From positions 353,404,591 through 353,468,590 of the forward strand of contig NC_073693.1 of NCBI RefSeq assembly GCF_029784155.1: a stretch of DNA of 64,000 nucleotides. The letters run 5' to 3'. The notes under the pieces are model-generated. The model was not told the DNA's origin, searched no databases, and saw nothing but the letters and a program-made list of their open reading frames with translations. How positions within the stretch are numbered: the first letter of the stretch is position 1; the number at the start of each line of letters is the position of its first letter. Origin of the DNA: Uranotaenia lowii (Eukaryota; Arthropoda; Insecta; Diptera; Culicidae). A program made the position numbers and the translations under genes. Shown in pieces: positions 47,317 to 60,025 of the stretch.

Positions 47317-47860
47317 ATATGAGATATGAGATATGAGATATGAGATATGAGATATGAGATATGAGATATGAGATTTGAGGTATGAGATATGAGATATGAG
47401 ATATTAGATATGAGATATTAGATATGAGATATGAGATATGGGATATGCGATATGAGATATGAGATTTGAGATATGAGATATGAGATATGAGATTTGAGGT
47501 ATGAGATATGAGATATTAGATATGAGATATGAGATATGAGATATGAGATATGAGATATAAGATATGAGATATGAAATATGAGATATAAGATATGAGATAT
47601 GAGGTATGAGATATGAGATATTAGATATGAGATATGAGATATGGGATATGCGATATGAGATATGAGATTTGAGATATGAGATATGAGATATGAGATATGA
47701 GATATGAGATATGAGATATGAGATATGAGATATGAGATATGAGATATAAGATTTGAGATATGAGATATGAAATGATGACATGACGAGCTGATGGGATGAT
47801 GAGATATAAAATTTGAGATATTAATATGAGATTCAAAGATGAGCTATTAAATTTTGAATA
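47317..47860. repeat. GATATGA satellite, degenerate right array
   Basis: Continuation of the heptamer array with many variants (GATTTGA, GGTATGA, GATATTA, GATATGG, GATATGC, GATATAA). A longer block with GGGATATGCGATATGAG appears twice about 205 bp apart, showing a higher-order duplication. It decays after about 47770. Confidence 0.95.
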
Positions 47861-49530
47861 AAAATTATGAGAACATATTCGAATCATTGATAAAACTGTA
47901 TTAGGTTTCAACTTGATAAAACACAAACAATAAATGACACAGCTTAGACGGGAAGAAAACATTTTCGGGAAGCAAAAAATATTCAGGAGCTCCAGCTGCT
48001 TGTTCAAATATGCGGAGGGGAGATTCAATTTCCACCCGAGCGCTGTGAATGATAGATTCATTATAGCCTTGTCCAAAGACGGGTATGACACGAACATCCG
48101 CAGCAGGGATTCAATTTCCCAAGGCTACTTTGGGAAGAGTAACAAGAAGTAGCAGCAGCAGCAGCAGCAAAATAGCGTTCGACACCAATTCCTTCCCCCG
48201 GGAGATCGACCGCAAATATTTCTCCTGTCTGGTTGGTTAGTTTGTTGTTTTTATGATTGACCAGCAAGTCATCGTCGTCGTCTATCACTTCACAACGGCC
48301 GTCAACGGGCTAATAATTTCCAGCGGTGCGGCGAGAGAAAGCCCCCCGGCAGCGGCGTTCGGGTTTCGGTTGGTTTGGGAAAAAGTGGGCTAATCCATCA
48401 AACTGGCTGCCTGGCTGACTGCCTGCCGGGTTGTTCCATCACATTCCTAACCTCGAAACAATGTCTAGGTAGATGAAGGAGCAAAAGATCAACCCCGAAA
48501 GACAACCGAGCAGATATCTATCGTTTTTGGCCGGGAGAATGGCGACGCGATGCTTACTTTCCAGTAGAAGAGGCTTATGATTATTATCATTATCACCCGG
48601 GCCGCGCCGTGATTATGAAAGACGGCGCTCCGGTGTGTTTTGGTCATTATTATCGTGTTACCCCCTCCGGTTTACACAAATTTAGGTAGGTCCTACCTCC
48701 CACTTGCCGCCGCGTAGGAAATTTTCGAAGCTAGGCGAAAAATTAACAAGAGGTAGTCCCTCCGAAGATTTGTTTGAATAAACTTCAAGACCTCAAACAT
48801 TCACCTCTGTCGATGATTGTCGGGCGTACTTTGTAGGCTAGCCTCAGCTAGTTACGGACAAACGGCCACACCATTAGACGACAGCAATGGGGTGTGTAGA
48901 TTTGGTCAGACAATCGCGAAAACCGCGCAACGTTCATGGGTAGTTAAAAATCATACACGTGCTCTCGCTCCCCCTAAAATAATGATCAACTTCCCAAGCC
49001 GCGCTGCCAGCCGGGGGCAATCACGAAATATTCGGTCCAAGATTCTATGTAGATCATCTCGATCGGCATGGTGAACGCGGTTGCTGTGCGGTGACCTGAA
49101 GGCCGTCGATGTCGTCGTTGCATGCCTGCCAAAAGAGGTCACCATCTCCTAACTAACAGATCAGAGCAATTGGCGATCAGAGCGGGTTCGTCGCCTGCTA
49201 GTAACTGGAGCAAATGCAGGAGCATTGAAGTCACTTGTTCCAGTTGCCAGCCTAAGGGGCGCGCGATAGATAAAAAGTGGGGGCTCCCGAAACCGGAAAG
49301 CTTCCGTGTGTTTGTTTTTTTCTTCCCTGTCCTATCTTGAGGATTTGCCCGTTTGCGACCGGGTGTTCGTTAACGGCAGGAGGAGGTTCAACAATCAGCA
49401 TAATGGTTTGTATCAAATTTGCATCCCAGATCGGCCATCGTCGAATGGCTCGGGTGCGACGCGACTTGGAACGGGATTCTGTCCCATTATGAACAAAATT
49501 TCATTCTTGCAAGTTGTAAGCTTCACTCAG
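47861..49530. other. Host non-coding stretch with a short CAG run
   Basis: A GCA/CAG trinucleotide run lies at about 48151-48169. From about 48170 to 49500 the sequence is GC-richer and single-copy-looking. Overlapping short frames show no domain. It may be host regulatory or untranslated DNA. Confidence 0.4.
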
Positions 49531-51284
49531 CTTTGATTCTTTATTTACATTTTGCGATTAATTCGTAGTTTTTGAATAGAGACTTTGGATATAGAAAGCA
49601 AAATATAGAATCTTTTTATAATGCAGTTTTTTTTAACTTGGCAAAAAATAATAAAAAATGTCGATTTTTTTAAATCGTTTTCTAATGGGATAGCTCAAGC
49701 TGCCTGCATTTGCGCATGGCAATAATGCAAATTTCCCACCTGCGCACGCCGATTGCTGATGGCAGTCAGCTGCCCACTTTTGCGGAACATCTCTATCGTT
49801 TCGCTTCCCTTAATGGCATTCGGGACGACGACGAAAGTAGGAGTAGGATTAAACAAATGCAAACAACAGAAAGAAAAAAAAAACTTTCGACGAGAGGCCT
49901 TCGCTTTAAGCCCACCACACTTGGTCCATTTCGGGCGAGCAGCAAAAAGCAAGTGTCGGTGCAGAGTGCACTTTCTGCACTGCATAATTTCCACTGATTT
50001 TTGCATCCACAAATGCTGCTGTCGATCGTTTATGAGTTGCACTTTTTTTTTCTCTTGCACCCATCGATTCCATCTTTCCCCATTTATTGATGAGTCACGA
50101 TTGTATGCAGATTTGCTGCTGCTGCAGGCGGGAAATGTTTTTCCTTCGACGGTGAGTGTTGTCGATCGCTATCGACCGATTGGAGATTTGCTTTAAATTG
50201 TTTATTTTAGCTTTATTTTATCGCTCATTAGGAACCAATAACGTTTTGCGACCGCTGCTGCAATGCAGTTTCTCTATTAGGATTTTATGTTTTAGGGCTG
50301 ATGATGAAGGAAAATTAAATTTCAATCAGTGCTTGCAGGTGATTTCGAGCTTTGATTTGGCTTCACATTATGAATTGGTGGATAAAGGTTTTGGTAGTGG
50401 ACAGCACGAATTTCATGTATACATTATTGCGTAATGAAATTAATCCTCTAAGGCCCAAACCTGCCATTAGACATTTGCACAAAATGTTTGAAAAGATGTT
50501 AATTTAACAATCCACAATGATGACAGGTGTTTGACAAACAGGTGGCAAACTTCCAGCAAACATTTTTGCCATATTTATATGCTGTTTTGATATACGTTCC
50601 ATATACTTTAGAGGATCGTATGAAAGTAGAAAAAACTTTATTTACCAACCAAAGTGGAAGCAATATACATACAAAAATTAAATTTCTTTCTAAAGCGACT
50701 AAAACTATACCAATTTGGAGTTATCCGACACTTAATTCGTACCTCTCGGAAGAATGCAATGCTTTTGCTCTCATAGCCTTAAAATCGTTGCCAGCGACAA
50801 TATTTGCCAGTTCTCTCATTGGTCAATATTACTCAATTGTCATCAGGCTTCGGATTCATTTGAGAGCAAACACCCACGGAGCTAAATCTGCTCTCACTCT
50901 TTAAGCGGCGTGAAGGAATGAGAAGGAGTGACCATTTGCCTCGAAGATGTCATGCTCCTAGGGAGTTCTTTTTACCTCTCGCTCCGCTCTTAAAAGATAA
51001 ATGAGCGCTCTTCGGGAGCGCTCCCTAGGAGGACGCTTTAAGACAAACGTTATGAGCTGGGAATCTGGGTGGCTCGTGTTCGTTTGTTTTGGTTTGCGCC
51101 GGCGGTGTCATTTGGAAATGATTTAATATGAATAACGAAAGGTAGGACGTGTCCCCGCTGATTATTTTGTTGACTAGCGTGGCTCAAATAAGCAGATTGT
51201 TGTGTGAAGTTTACATGCAAAATTTAAGTCAAATAGCACAAGAAGGGCCTCTAGTTTGTAAAAAAATTTGAAATATTATCTTCG
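49531..51284. other. Non-coding stretch with an inverted repeat
   Basis: Mixed composition. A 10-bp inverted pair, CTCCTAGGGA (50955-50964) and TCCCTAGGAG (51022-51031), encloses GAGCG-rich sequence. Related AGGGAG/GAGCGC words recur near 52645-52720, so a dispersed element is possible. An open stretch at 50527-50904 lacks an ATG near its start and any known domain. Confidence 0.4.
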
Positions 51285-51299
51285 GGTAGCTAATATTTC

Positions 51300-52150
51300 A
51301 TCAATAACCGTCAAACGGGGCATTATGCAACAGCCGGGTTAGATGCTACATTTGTATACCACATCAAGAGGTGTTATTTTTTATTTGAATATAATATAGT
51401 GAAGTTATCATTTAATGATAACAAAATAATGATGACTTGTTTCCTAACATCGTGAGATAGATTTTTAAATATTTTGATTCTCATAGAAAATTAAAAAAAA
51501 TTGTTCCAAAGATGTACCTACATTTTTTTTATATTTTTCCAATGCCCTTACAACATACCTTGCCTATATCAACACTGTTGGTGTGATTTTTTTTTTTGGA
51601 AAATCAGCATTTTTTTAAATAAATATTTGAATAATTCAGTTACCAATCTGGGCTAAAAATTCATCAAAATGCAAATCAAAGATTCACCTTTTAAATCTTG
51701 ATTCCATTTGCTGTTATGATTGGTTTACTTCACGCGTTTGTTAAATTCAAAATATCATCTATCATAACATGAACTTTTATGATTTAAGCTAGATGATTTT
51801 TCACCCCTAAATGTATGCAGCACCTTTATGGTTTTAAAATCATTTTTGACAGAAAAATATAACATGAACTTTTATGATTTGAACTAGATAATATTTTACC
51901 CCTAAATGTATGCAGCACCTTTATGGTTTTAAAATCATTTTTGACAGAAAAACATAACATAAACTTTTATGATTTAAGCTAGATGATTTTTACCCCTTAA
52001 TGTATGCAGCACCTTTATAGTTTTAAAATCATTTTTGACAGAAAATTGTAAAAATTTTATTCGGACAAAACAAAAACTTACTGCATTTGGTGCTTTATGC
52101 GTTATGACATCAGAAATATATCTTAAACTATGAATTTTCAAACATGTTCA
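51300..52150 (+). repeat. Dispersed GGGGCATNATGCAAC repeat, copy C
   Basis: The left end reads ACCGTCAAACGGGGCATTAT. The body matches copy B in the same orientation (TCATTTAATGATAACAAAAT, CAAATCAAAGATTCACCTTT, TGGTGCTTTATGCGTTATGA). It is the least truncated of the three copies and is expanded internally by a tandem triplication. Confidence 0.75.
51766..52050 (+). repeat. 3 x 95-bp tandem inside copy C
   Basis: Units start at 51766, 51861 and 51956 with AACAT(G/A)AACTTTTATGATTT. Each contains CCCTAAATGTATGCAGCACC (last unit: CCTTAATG) and ends near TTTTTGACAGAAAA. Copies A and B hold one unit each, so the expansion happened in this copy. Confidence 0.92.
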
Positions 52151-53129
52151 TTTAATTTTCTCATTCATTGTTGGCGCTTATCTAGACCTTTTTTAGAAAG
52201 GTGAAAATCGTATGTTTTTGCAGATTTGAAAATAGCTGGGGAAGCAATGATTTTTCTGACTACGTAATTTTGATTTCCCATCAACCTTAAGCCTTTTGAT
52301 TTAAAGGCAGAGTGATTATCTGTGGACGTTAAGTTTTCAAAAGCCATTTAGGTTGATAAGGGTGCAGGATGTTCTTGTTTACAATACTTCTTTCAACACC
52401 GGCCGATTTCTTTGTAAAACATATTATCTGAAAGCCTTAAATTCGACAATCGTTTTACATGAACTTTGAATGCAAGTTAGAGTAATTGTTTAGGTACAAA
52501 AATAGTCTAAAATTCGTTTTGCTTACATCGTCGCACAGCCACCCCCAGCAGCCAGCCAGCAGCTGTGAGCTACTTGAAGCAATCAAACACATATGTACCT
52601 AACTCGAGCCATTCTGAATCGTCACACGCAAAGTTATTTCTCCCAGGGAGGCCTCTTTGGGAGGAGCGCAGAGCCTCCGAGGGAGCAAAGAGTGACTGGC
52701 GCTCCTAGCGATTCTGGCGGTAAGAGAAGCGAGAAAGAGTGGTTTTCGACTGCCAGGAGTTTGGGAGTTCCTCCTCAATGAGTGGTACTGCTCTGCCTCT
52801 TATGAGTCGCGTCTCAGGATGCGTCCGAAGCCTGATTGTCATCTGATTTTTAGCCATCTGATTGCACTGCTTGTTGCAGAGAGAGCATGACGATGATTTT
52901 CTCACTTGAAGCCCGTGCGGCAGCAAAATCATTTCAAAATTTACAAACACGGCGGACTTTCTATCATACGATTTAAACTGACTTCAGACGACATTTTATA
53001 CGATCTTTTCACTATGCAGTTGGACGTGCGATTGGCAACACCATTGTAAACGACTTAAGCTATCATTTCTGATGCGATTTAAGTTTGCTGGGAAAAGGTT
53101 GACCCCTTTTAATAACATTACAGTTTCCC
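52151..53129. other. Non-coding stretch
   Basis: No gene supported. Bases 52640-52770 are rich in GGGAGG/GAGCG words similar to 50.9-51.0 kb and may belong to a dispersed repeat. Confidence 0.4.
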
Positions 53130-56100
53130 TCTCAACTTCTTCAAACATGCGCTTCTTCAAACTGCAATTACTTTGAAGTCTTTTCAATTCATCGTTTTTG
53201 CGATCCTCCCAACATACATTTATAAAGGCTGATATCTCAACTCGTCTTTTTTCTTCCCACTGCTGTCCTCTAAACACATTTATTTTTTTATGCGGTTCTC
53301 CCAACACGCATTCTTCAGGCTGTCTTCTCAACTCGCCTTTTATTTCATCCACAGCTGTCCTCTCAACTGTCAACACGCTTTGTATCATCTATGCAGTTCT
53401 CCACGCATTAATTCAGGTTGATCTCTCAACACCCTTTTTTTTCCTCCCACTGCTGTCCTCTAATCACGCTGATTTTCTTTTTATGCGGTCCTCCAAACAC
53501 ACATTCTCCAGGCTGTCCTCTCAACTCGCTTTTTTCATCCATAGCTCTCCTTTCAATACGCTGTTATTCCATCTTTGCGGTCTTCTTAACGAGCATTCTT
53601 CAGGTTGTGGGCTTGTGATATAGCTCAGTTGGCAAGTGTGTTGTCTCCTGAGCCGATGTCCACGAGTTCGAGCCCAAGAGCAAACATCGAACACAGTTGT
53701 ACCGGATAAGTTCATCAATAACGATCCGCCAACTGTAACGTTGATAAAGTCGCGAATGCCATAAAGATGGTAAAACGACTATAATCGAAACAAAAAAAAA
53801 AAAATTCTTCAGGTTGTCCTCATACGCGCTTTTTTCATCCAAACTTAAAACACTTTTTTTTCTATCAAAGCGGTCCTCCCAACTCGCGTTCATCAGGATG
53901 TCTTCTTAACTCACCTTTTTCATCCACAGCTGTCCTCTCAATACGCTGAATTTCTTTTTTGGTGGTTCACCCATCATTCATTCCTTAAGTTGCCTCCTCC
54001 AGGCTGTCCTCTCAAGTCGCGTTTTTTTCTTCCACAGGTCTGCTTTTAACATGCTTTTTTCTATTTATGTGGCCTCCAACATTCATTCTTTAGGATGCCT
54101 CCTCAATTTTTATCTACCACAGCTGTCCTCTCAACACGCTGTTTTTCTTTTAACGTGGTCCTCTCAACATTCATTACTCTGATTACTTTTTTTTTAAATT
54201 TTATCTTCTACCGCTGTTCTCTCATCATCCAGCTTTTCTATCAGTGAGGTCCTCCCGAAACGCATTCTTAAGGATGTCTTCTCAACTCGTCGTTTTCTAT
54301 TCACAGGTGATCTCTCAACACGGTGTCTTTCTATTTATGTCGTCCTTTCAAAACGCATTCTCCCGCTTGTCCTCTCAACCCACTTTTTTCATCCGCATCC
54401 ATGTAGTCCTCCCAACACTCACTATGCAGACTGGTCTCTCAATTCCCCCTTTTTTTCATCCATAGCTGTCGTCTTCATACGCTGATTTTTTACGGTCTTC
54501 ACACGCATTCTTCAGGCTGTCTTTTGAATCGCTTCTTTTATCCATAGCTGTCCTCTTAATACATGTTTTTCCATCTTTACGGTCTTCTCCACCATCATTC
54601 TTAAGGCTGTCCTCTAAACTTTGTTTTATCCATAGCTGTCCTCTCAATAGCCTTTTTCCCGATTTTTTGTCCATAGCTGTCCTCTCAACATTCATCCCTC
54701 AGATTGCCTTCTAAATCTGCATTTTTTCTATCTATGAGGTCCTCCCGAATTCATTCTTCAGGATGTCTTCTCAACTCGCCCTTTTTACCAAAGGTCACCT
54801 CTTAGCACGCTGTTTTTCTTTTAGTGCGGTCGTTTCAAAACGCATTCTCATGGCTGTCCTCTCAACTCGCTTTTTTATCCGCATCTATGTGGTCCTCCCA
54901 ACATTCATTATACAGACTGTCCTCTCAAATACCCCTTTTTTCATCCACAGCTGTCGTCTCCACACGCTGATTTTGGTTCATACGGTTTTCACACGCATTC
55001 TTAAGGCTGTCTTCTTAATTCGCTTCTTCCATCCATAGCTGTCCTCTCAATACATGTTTTTCCATCTTTGAGGTCTTCTCAACCAGCATTCTTAAGGCTG
55101 TCCTCTAAACTCAGTTTTATCCATAGCTGTCCTCTCAATAGCCTTATTTTCCTTTTTTTCGTTCATAGCTGTCCTCTCAATACGCTGTTTCTTCTCAAAA
55201 CGTATTCTTCAGACTGTCCTCTCAATCTGTATTTTTGGTCAAAAGTTGTTTTATAAATAAGCATTCTGGCTGCCTTCTCTACTCACATTTCCACTTCCTC
55301 TCAACACGCTGTTCTTCTATATATGTGGTTCTCCAAACAGGCATTCTTCAGGTTGTCTTCTCACTCGTTATTTACGTGGTCTTCCCAACATTCATTCTTC
55401 AGGTTGCCTTTTCAACTCGCCTTTTATCATCCACAGCTGTCCTCTCAACACACTGTTTTTTTAATGTGGTCCTCTCAACATTCATCCCTCAGACTGCCTT
55501 CTCAATTCGCATTTTTTCTTCCACCGCTGTTCTCTTAATATGCAGTTTTTCTATCTATGAGGGGAGGACCTCATAGATGAAACGCATTCTTCAGAATGTC
55601 TTCCCAACTCGTCCTTTTCCATCCATAGGTGATCTCTCAACACGTAAGCCGTACTTTCAAAACGCATTCTCCTGGCTGTCCTCTCAACTCACTTTTTTTC
55701 ATCCGCACCTCCCATCATTCATTCTTCAGACTGTCCTCTCAACTCCGTTTTTTGCATCCACAGCTGTCCTATCAACATGCTGATTTTTAATGTGGTCTTC
55801 AACACGCATTCTTCAGGCTGTTCTCTTAACTCGCTTGTTTCATCCATAGCTGTCCTCTCAATTGGGTTTTTCCTTCTTTTTTCGTCCATAGCTGTCCTCT
55901 CAATACGCTGTTTTTCTAGCTGTTGCGGTTTTCTCGGAACGCATTCTCCAGGCTGTTCTCTCAACTCGCATTTTTCGTTCAAATTTGTTCTATAAACAGG
56001 TATTCTTTAGGCTGTCCTCTCAACTCACCCATTTCCTTCCTCTCAACACGCTGTTCATCTATTTAGGCGGTCTTCCCAACACGCATTTTTCAGACTGTCC

Positions 56101-56190
56101 TCTCAACTCACCTTTTTTTTCACAGGTATCCTCTCATCACGCTGTTTTTCTATATATGTGGTCCTCCCAATTCGTTCTTCATGTGTTTTT
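53130..56190. repeat. 3-kb degenerate minisatellite, ~95-bp period
   Basis: About 30 imperfect units alternate a half with CACGCATTCTTCAGGCTGTC and a half with CATCCATAGCTGTCCTCTCA, separated by CGCTGTTTTTCTAT-like and GTCCTCCCAACA words. Many cysteine/serine/phenylalanine-rich frames on both strands are translations of it. A tRNA-derived SINE interrupts it at 53609-53804. Confidence 0.9.
53609..53804 (+). mobile_element. tRNA-derived SINE
   Basis: This 196-bp element starts GGGCTTGTGATATAGCTCAG. It has a good polymerase III A-box (TAGCTCAGTTGG) and B-box (GAGTTCGAGCCC) in tRNA-like spacing, an unrelated body and an A-rich end (CAAAAAAAAAAAAA). It is flanked by a direct repeat TTCTTCAGGTTGT (53596-53608 and 53805-53817; 14 bp if the preceding A is counted). 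This is LINE-type retroposition into the minisatellite. The mosquito SINE Feilai is one candidate relative, which I cannot verify. Confidence 0.93.
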
Positions 56191-56470
56191 TTTTTTAGAA
56201 AACTTTAAAACCCTTAGGGAAATTACTGATTGTTAATCATCATTATTCAAAATTTTTGAGCTCTTTTGCTATCGCCATCTTGTATTAATAAATCGTGAGC
56301 ACTAGACCGCCACAAAAATTGACTTTTTTCTCTCATATATTTTTTTGATGTTTTTTGGGTCACCAAGCATCAGTGTAAAATTTGAGATGATTTGGTTGAT
56401 TCCTGAATTAGCATATTTTTTTTATTTATGTTAATGTCTTTGATAATCACCATACAGACATATCTTAAAC

Positions 56471-57789
56471 AAATTGGACTGTGAGAACTACCGAGCGATC
56501 ACTGTCCTCAACGCCGCCTACAAAGTGTTGTCCCGAATCCTACTCCGCCGCCTAACGCCACAAGCAAACAGATTCGTGGGAAGTCATCAGGCCGGCTTCA
56601 TGGAGGGACGGTCAACGACTGACCAGATATTTACATTACGGCAAATCCTCCAAAAATGCCGGGAACACCAAGTCCCTACGCACCATCTATTCATCGACTT
56701 CAAAGCCGCATACGACACGATCGACCGTAACGAGCTATGGAAAATCATGGACGAGAACGGCTTTTCCGGGAAGCTGATCAGACTGATCAAGGCGACGATG
56801 GATGGAACGCAGTGCTGTGTGCGGATTTCGGGTGAATTGTCGAGTTCATTCGAATCTCGCAGGGGGCTTCGACAAGGTGATGGTCTATCCTGCATGATGT
56901 TCAACGTGGCGCTAGAAGGTGTTATTCGACGAGCGGTGGGCGAAATGCGGGGCACGATTTTCAACAGATCCAGTCAACTTATCTGCTTTGCCGATGACAT
57001 TGATATAGTCGGCAGATCATCTGCGGCGGTGGAAGACATCTACCGCAAACTGAAACGCGAAGCAGGAAGGATTGGGTTGATGATTAATACGTCCAAGACA
57101 AAGTACATGCTGGCCTGCGGATCCGAGACCGACCGAACCCGCTTGTCCAGTAATAACAAGGTCACGATCGACGGCGACGAGCTGGAGATAGTCGAAGATT
57201 TTGTCTATCTCGGCTCACTGGTGACCGCAGACAATGACACCAGCCGTGAGATCCGGAGGCGAATTATTAGCGGAAGTCGTGCCTACTATGGACTCCACAA
57301 GCAACTGCGGTCGAGAAGATTTAGCCCTCGCACGAAGTGTAACCTGTATACGACGCTTATTAGACCGGTTGTTCTCTACGGGCACGAGACATGGATATTG
57401 CTCGAGGAGGACCTGCGTACACTCGGAGTATTCGAGCGACGAGTGTTAAGAACCATCTTTGGCGGCGTACAGGAGAACGGAGTGTGGAGGCGAAGGATGA
57501 ACCACGAGCTCGCGCGACTCTACGGCGAACCCAGTATCCAGAAGGTGGTGAAGGCTGGCCGGATACGCTGGGCGGGACATGTTGCGAGAATGCCGGATGA
57601 CTGTCCTGCAAAACAGGTGTGGCGCAACGAGCAAGGTGGTTAGACCAAGTGGAGCGTGATCTGGCGAACGTGGGGTGCCCGAGAAATTGGAGAACGGTTG
57701 CCATGGACCGAGTGAATTTTAGGAATTATGTTCGTCAAGTTATGTCGTAAGACGGAATACTATGTAAATAAAATAAAATAAATAAAATA
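56471..57789 (+). mobile_element. RTE-like LINE, 5'-truncated, with 13-bp target duplication
   Basis: The insertion is flanked by ACATATCTTAAAC on both sides (56458-56470 and 57790-57802). The 3' end is a TAAA/AATAA-type simple tail (57763-57789). It starts inside the RT region, so it was truncated on insertion. It lies in the 3' region of the jockey-like LINE in the opposite orientation and is therefore younger. Confidence 0.95.
56474..57750 (+). pseudogene. RTE-like reverse transcriptase, partial with one frameshift
   Basis: The open frame runs from the truncation point to TAG at 57641-57643: CENYRAITVLNAAYKVLSRI, QAGFMEGRSTTDQIF, the FIDFKAAYDTIDRNELW block, RRGLRQGDGLSC, catalytic CFADDIDIVG, KTKYML, DFVYLGSLV, and a C-terminal RIRWAGHVARM zinc-linked region. 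After about 57630 the expected end of the protein (a WLDQVERDL-like segment) continues in another frame to TAA at 57748-57750, indicating one frameshift. FADD is intact. The motif style fits the RTE clade, consistent with the short simple-repeat tail. Endonuclease and the RT start are missing. Confidence 0.9.
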
Positions 57790-58583
57790 ACATATCTTAA
57801 ACTAAAAACAACTTATGGTCTAAGACTACGAATAGTATTTTTAAATACTTCTTTGGACTGGTTAAAATTAAAAACGTTTGATACTTCGTTAAAAACACTT
57901 CAACAATTATACAAGGGGTGATTTTATGCAAAAACGGTGCGGCTAAGTGGTATCCATAAAAAATTCTGTTGTCGAAGTCGTCTCGTTGGTGCGTAAATGT
58001 TGATGTTTTGTAGCAGTTGTGGGCAGTCTATGTTATTCATTAACAGGTCAAAGACAAACATTCTTTGAATGTATGTCCGTCTGCAACGATGGGTTTCGAG
58101 GGATAATAAAGGGCATCGTTCTTCGTACGGTGATAGTCTAACGGCATCATTCCATGGAAATCGTCGCAGTGCAAAAACTTCTTTTGAACCCTTTCAATCC
58201 ATTCGATTTGTACTTCATGATAAGGTGTCCAGACTATCACGGCATATTCCAATACACTACGAACCAAGGCACAGAAATCGTTTTGAGGCAGTACATATCT
58301 TCAAAATCAGCGGTGTTTCTCCGGATGAAACCAAAGATGGCAAAAGCTTTTGCGGTGGCGGCGGCTATGTGCTCCGTAAAAGTCAGTTTGTGATAAAATA
58401 CTAAGCCTAAATATTTTATAGAAGTCACTCTCTCCATTTCTTTTGTGTCCATGGTGTAAGCAAAGCGTATGTATTCTTTTGATTTATTGAAAGTAATACA
58501 TTTACACTTATTCGGGTCAGCTATCATCCCATGTGACCCGCACCAATCTAAGAGCAGAGATGTTATAATCGCGAGTCTACATA

Positions 58584-59498
58584 GGGGAGGAGCGGGCTAT
58601 ATGCGCCCATTAAGCAGAACACTGATTTAATCAAATATCACTTCGAATATGTGTACAAAAACTATATACACGTGTGCAGGCATCTGTTTTCTATACAATG
58701 GAGTAATTTTTATGTTAAAATTTTCTTCTGTTTCCAAGAAAACGAATTTATTGTAAGTGTTGTCTAAAATGCCGAACCTCAAACCGTGCGGGCTAAATGC
58801 GCCTATTTATGTTTTGAACAAAATTTATGTTTTTTGGGCAATATTTCCGTATAATTTCATTGAAACTGCTAGAAAGTAATAATTTCCGTACGAAAAAGCT
58901 GAAGTTTGATAAAAATTCATGTATATTATAATTTAATGAAATAAAACAAAAGTTAGGGTTGCCATACTATGGAGGCAGTTCATCCATGAGAAAAACTTTA
59001 TCAAATCTGCTTTTATATCTTCAATTCTCTCTTAAGATGTTATTTAGAGCTTAGATTTGAAGGTTCAATGATAAAAATCAATTATTTATTCTATTTAACC
59101 TGTTATTTTAGGATGGAGGCATTTTACAAACATGATGGGAGCATACAAAAACACTCTATTATGCCACTATATAATCATTATTAAACCTCCACAAAAGCTG
59201 AAATATGTTTAAATTCTTAAGTTCATTTGAGTAAGAAATAAAAACCATCCTAGTTTTTGTTTTAAGCTTCTCTACGTATAAATTTTAAAAGTCGAAATAT
59301 TACATCAAAATGTATCAAAACCTTGTATGATTTTATAAATTTTTTGGAGTTTGTAAAATCATAAAATTCTTTCTTGCCTTATGTTATAAGCGTATGACCC
59401 TCAAAATGCATTGGTCAGATAAGCTGTCGAGTCAGCCATTTCATCAAACAGCCGTAGGGTCATTTAACCCGATAGGCCCATTTAGGAAACCTTTCCCC
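58584..59498. mobile_element. TA-flanked MITE with GGGGA ends
   Basis: TA (58582-58583) is followed by GGGGAGGAGCGGGC; on the right TTTCCCC is followed by TA (59499-59500). The inner ends share GGGC-TAT(G)CG-type words. It is 915 bp, AT-rich and non-coding. It forms the left part of the block inserted in the jockey-like LINE. Confidence 0.6.
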
Positions 59499-59500
59499 TA

Positions 59501-60025
59501 CTCGCACTTTGCCCTTCTTTGCAGAAAGATTTTATTCCGTTAAACTCAAACTGCAATGATGCTATCGATAGTTCAACTCGGAAAGCATCAGGAAGTAAGC
59601 TTCGGGTAAACTCGGCAGGAGTAAACAGCAATCGGGGGAAACATCAGCGAAGCGAACGTACAGTTCTGCGAATTCAAAATTCAAATCGTTTTCGTTCGGC
59701 AGCCGAACACATCAATCGGACAACGCATGGGGGCGTGGCTAAAAGTGATAGATACAAGGGAACGGAAAACGAGCGAGAGAAGGGTGCGAGGAATGTTAAC
59801 TCGGCCCGTCGGGCAACGATCGCTCGTGTGCATTCGTGTACGGTAAGCTTCGTTCTGTTGTTTTGTTGGTGTGATTTTATTCCTGCGAGGCATGGAAAAC
59901 ATCAATGCAGAACTGTACTCTTCGTTTTGTGTGCAATCACGTAATGATTGGAACGAAGATAACATCAATCTGCACACAACAAGTTAAACTCGGAAGAAAT
60001 CAGCCGAATGATTTTTTCCGAAGCG
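59501..60025. other. Unassigned insert between MITE and LINE
   Basis: About 525 bases of balanced composition with repeated AACTCGG(A/C)A words (59575, 59606, 59983). It lies in the LINE interruption; the LINE sequence on both sides of the interruption shares a diverged segment (CTAAGAG...AGATGT), as a target duplication would leave. A 141-codon plus-strand frame has no recognised domain. Confidence 0.45.

Noticed and set aside
50527..50904. 125-codon plus-strand frame
   Set aside because: Begins at a GTG with no early ATG, shows no known domain, and lies in mixed non-coding DNA.
59519..59944. 141-codon plus-strand frame
   Set aside because: Lies in an insertion inside a LINE, has no domain and no conserved features.
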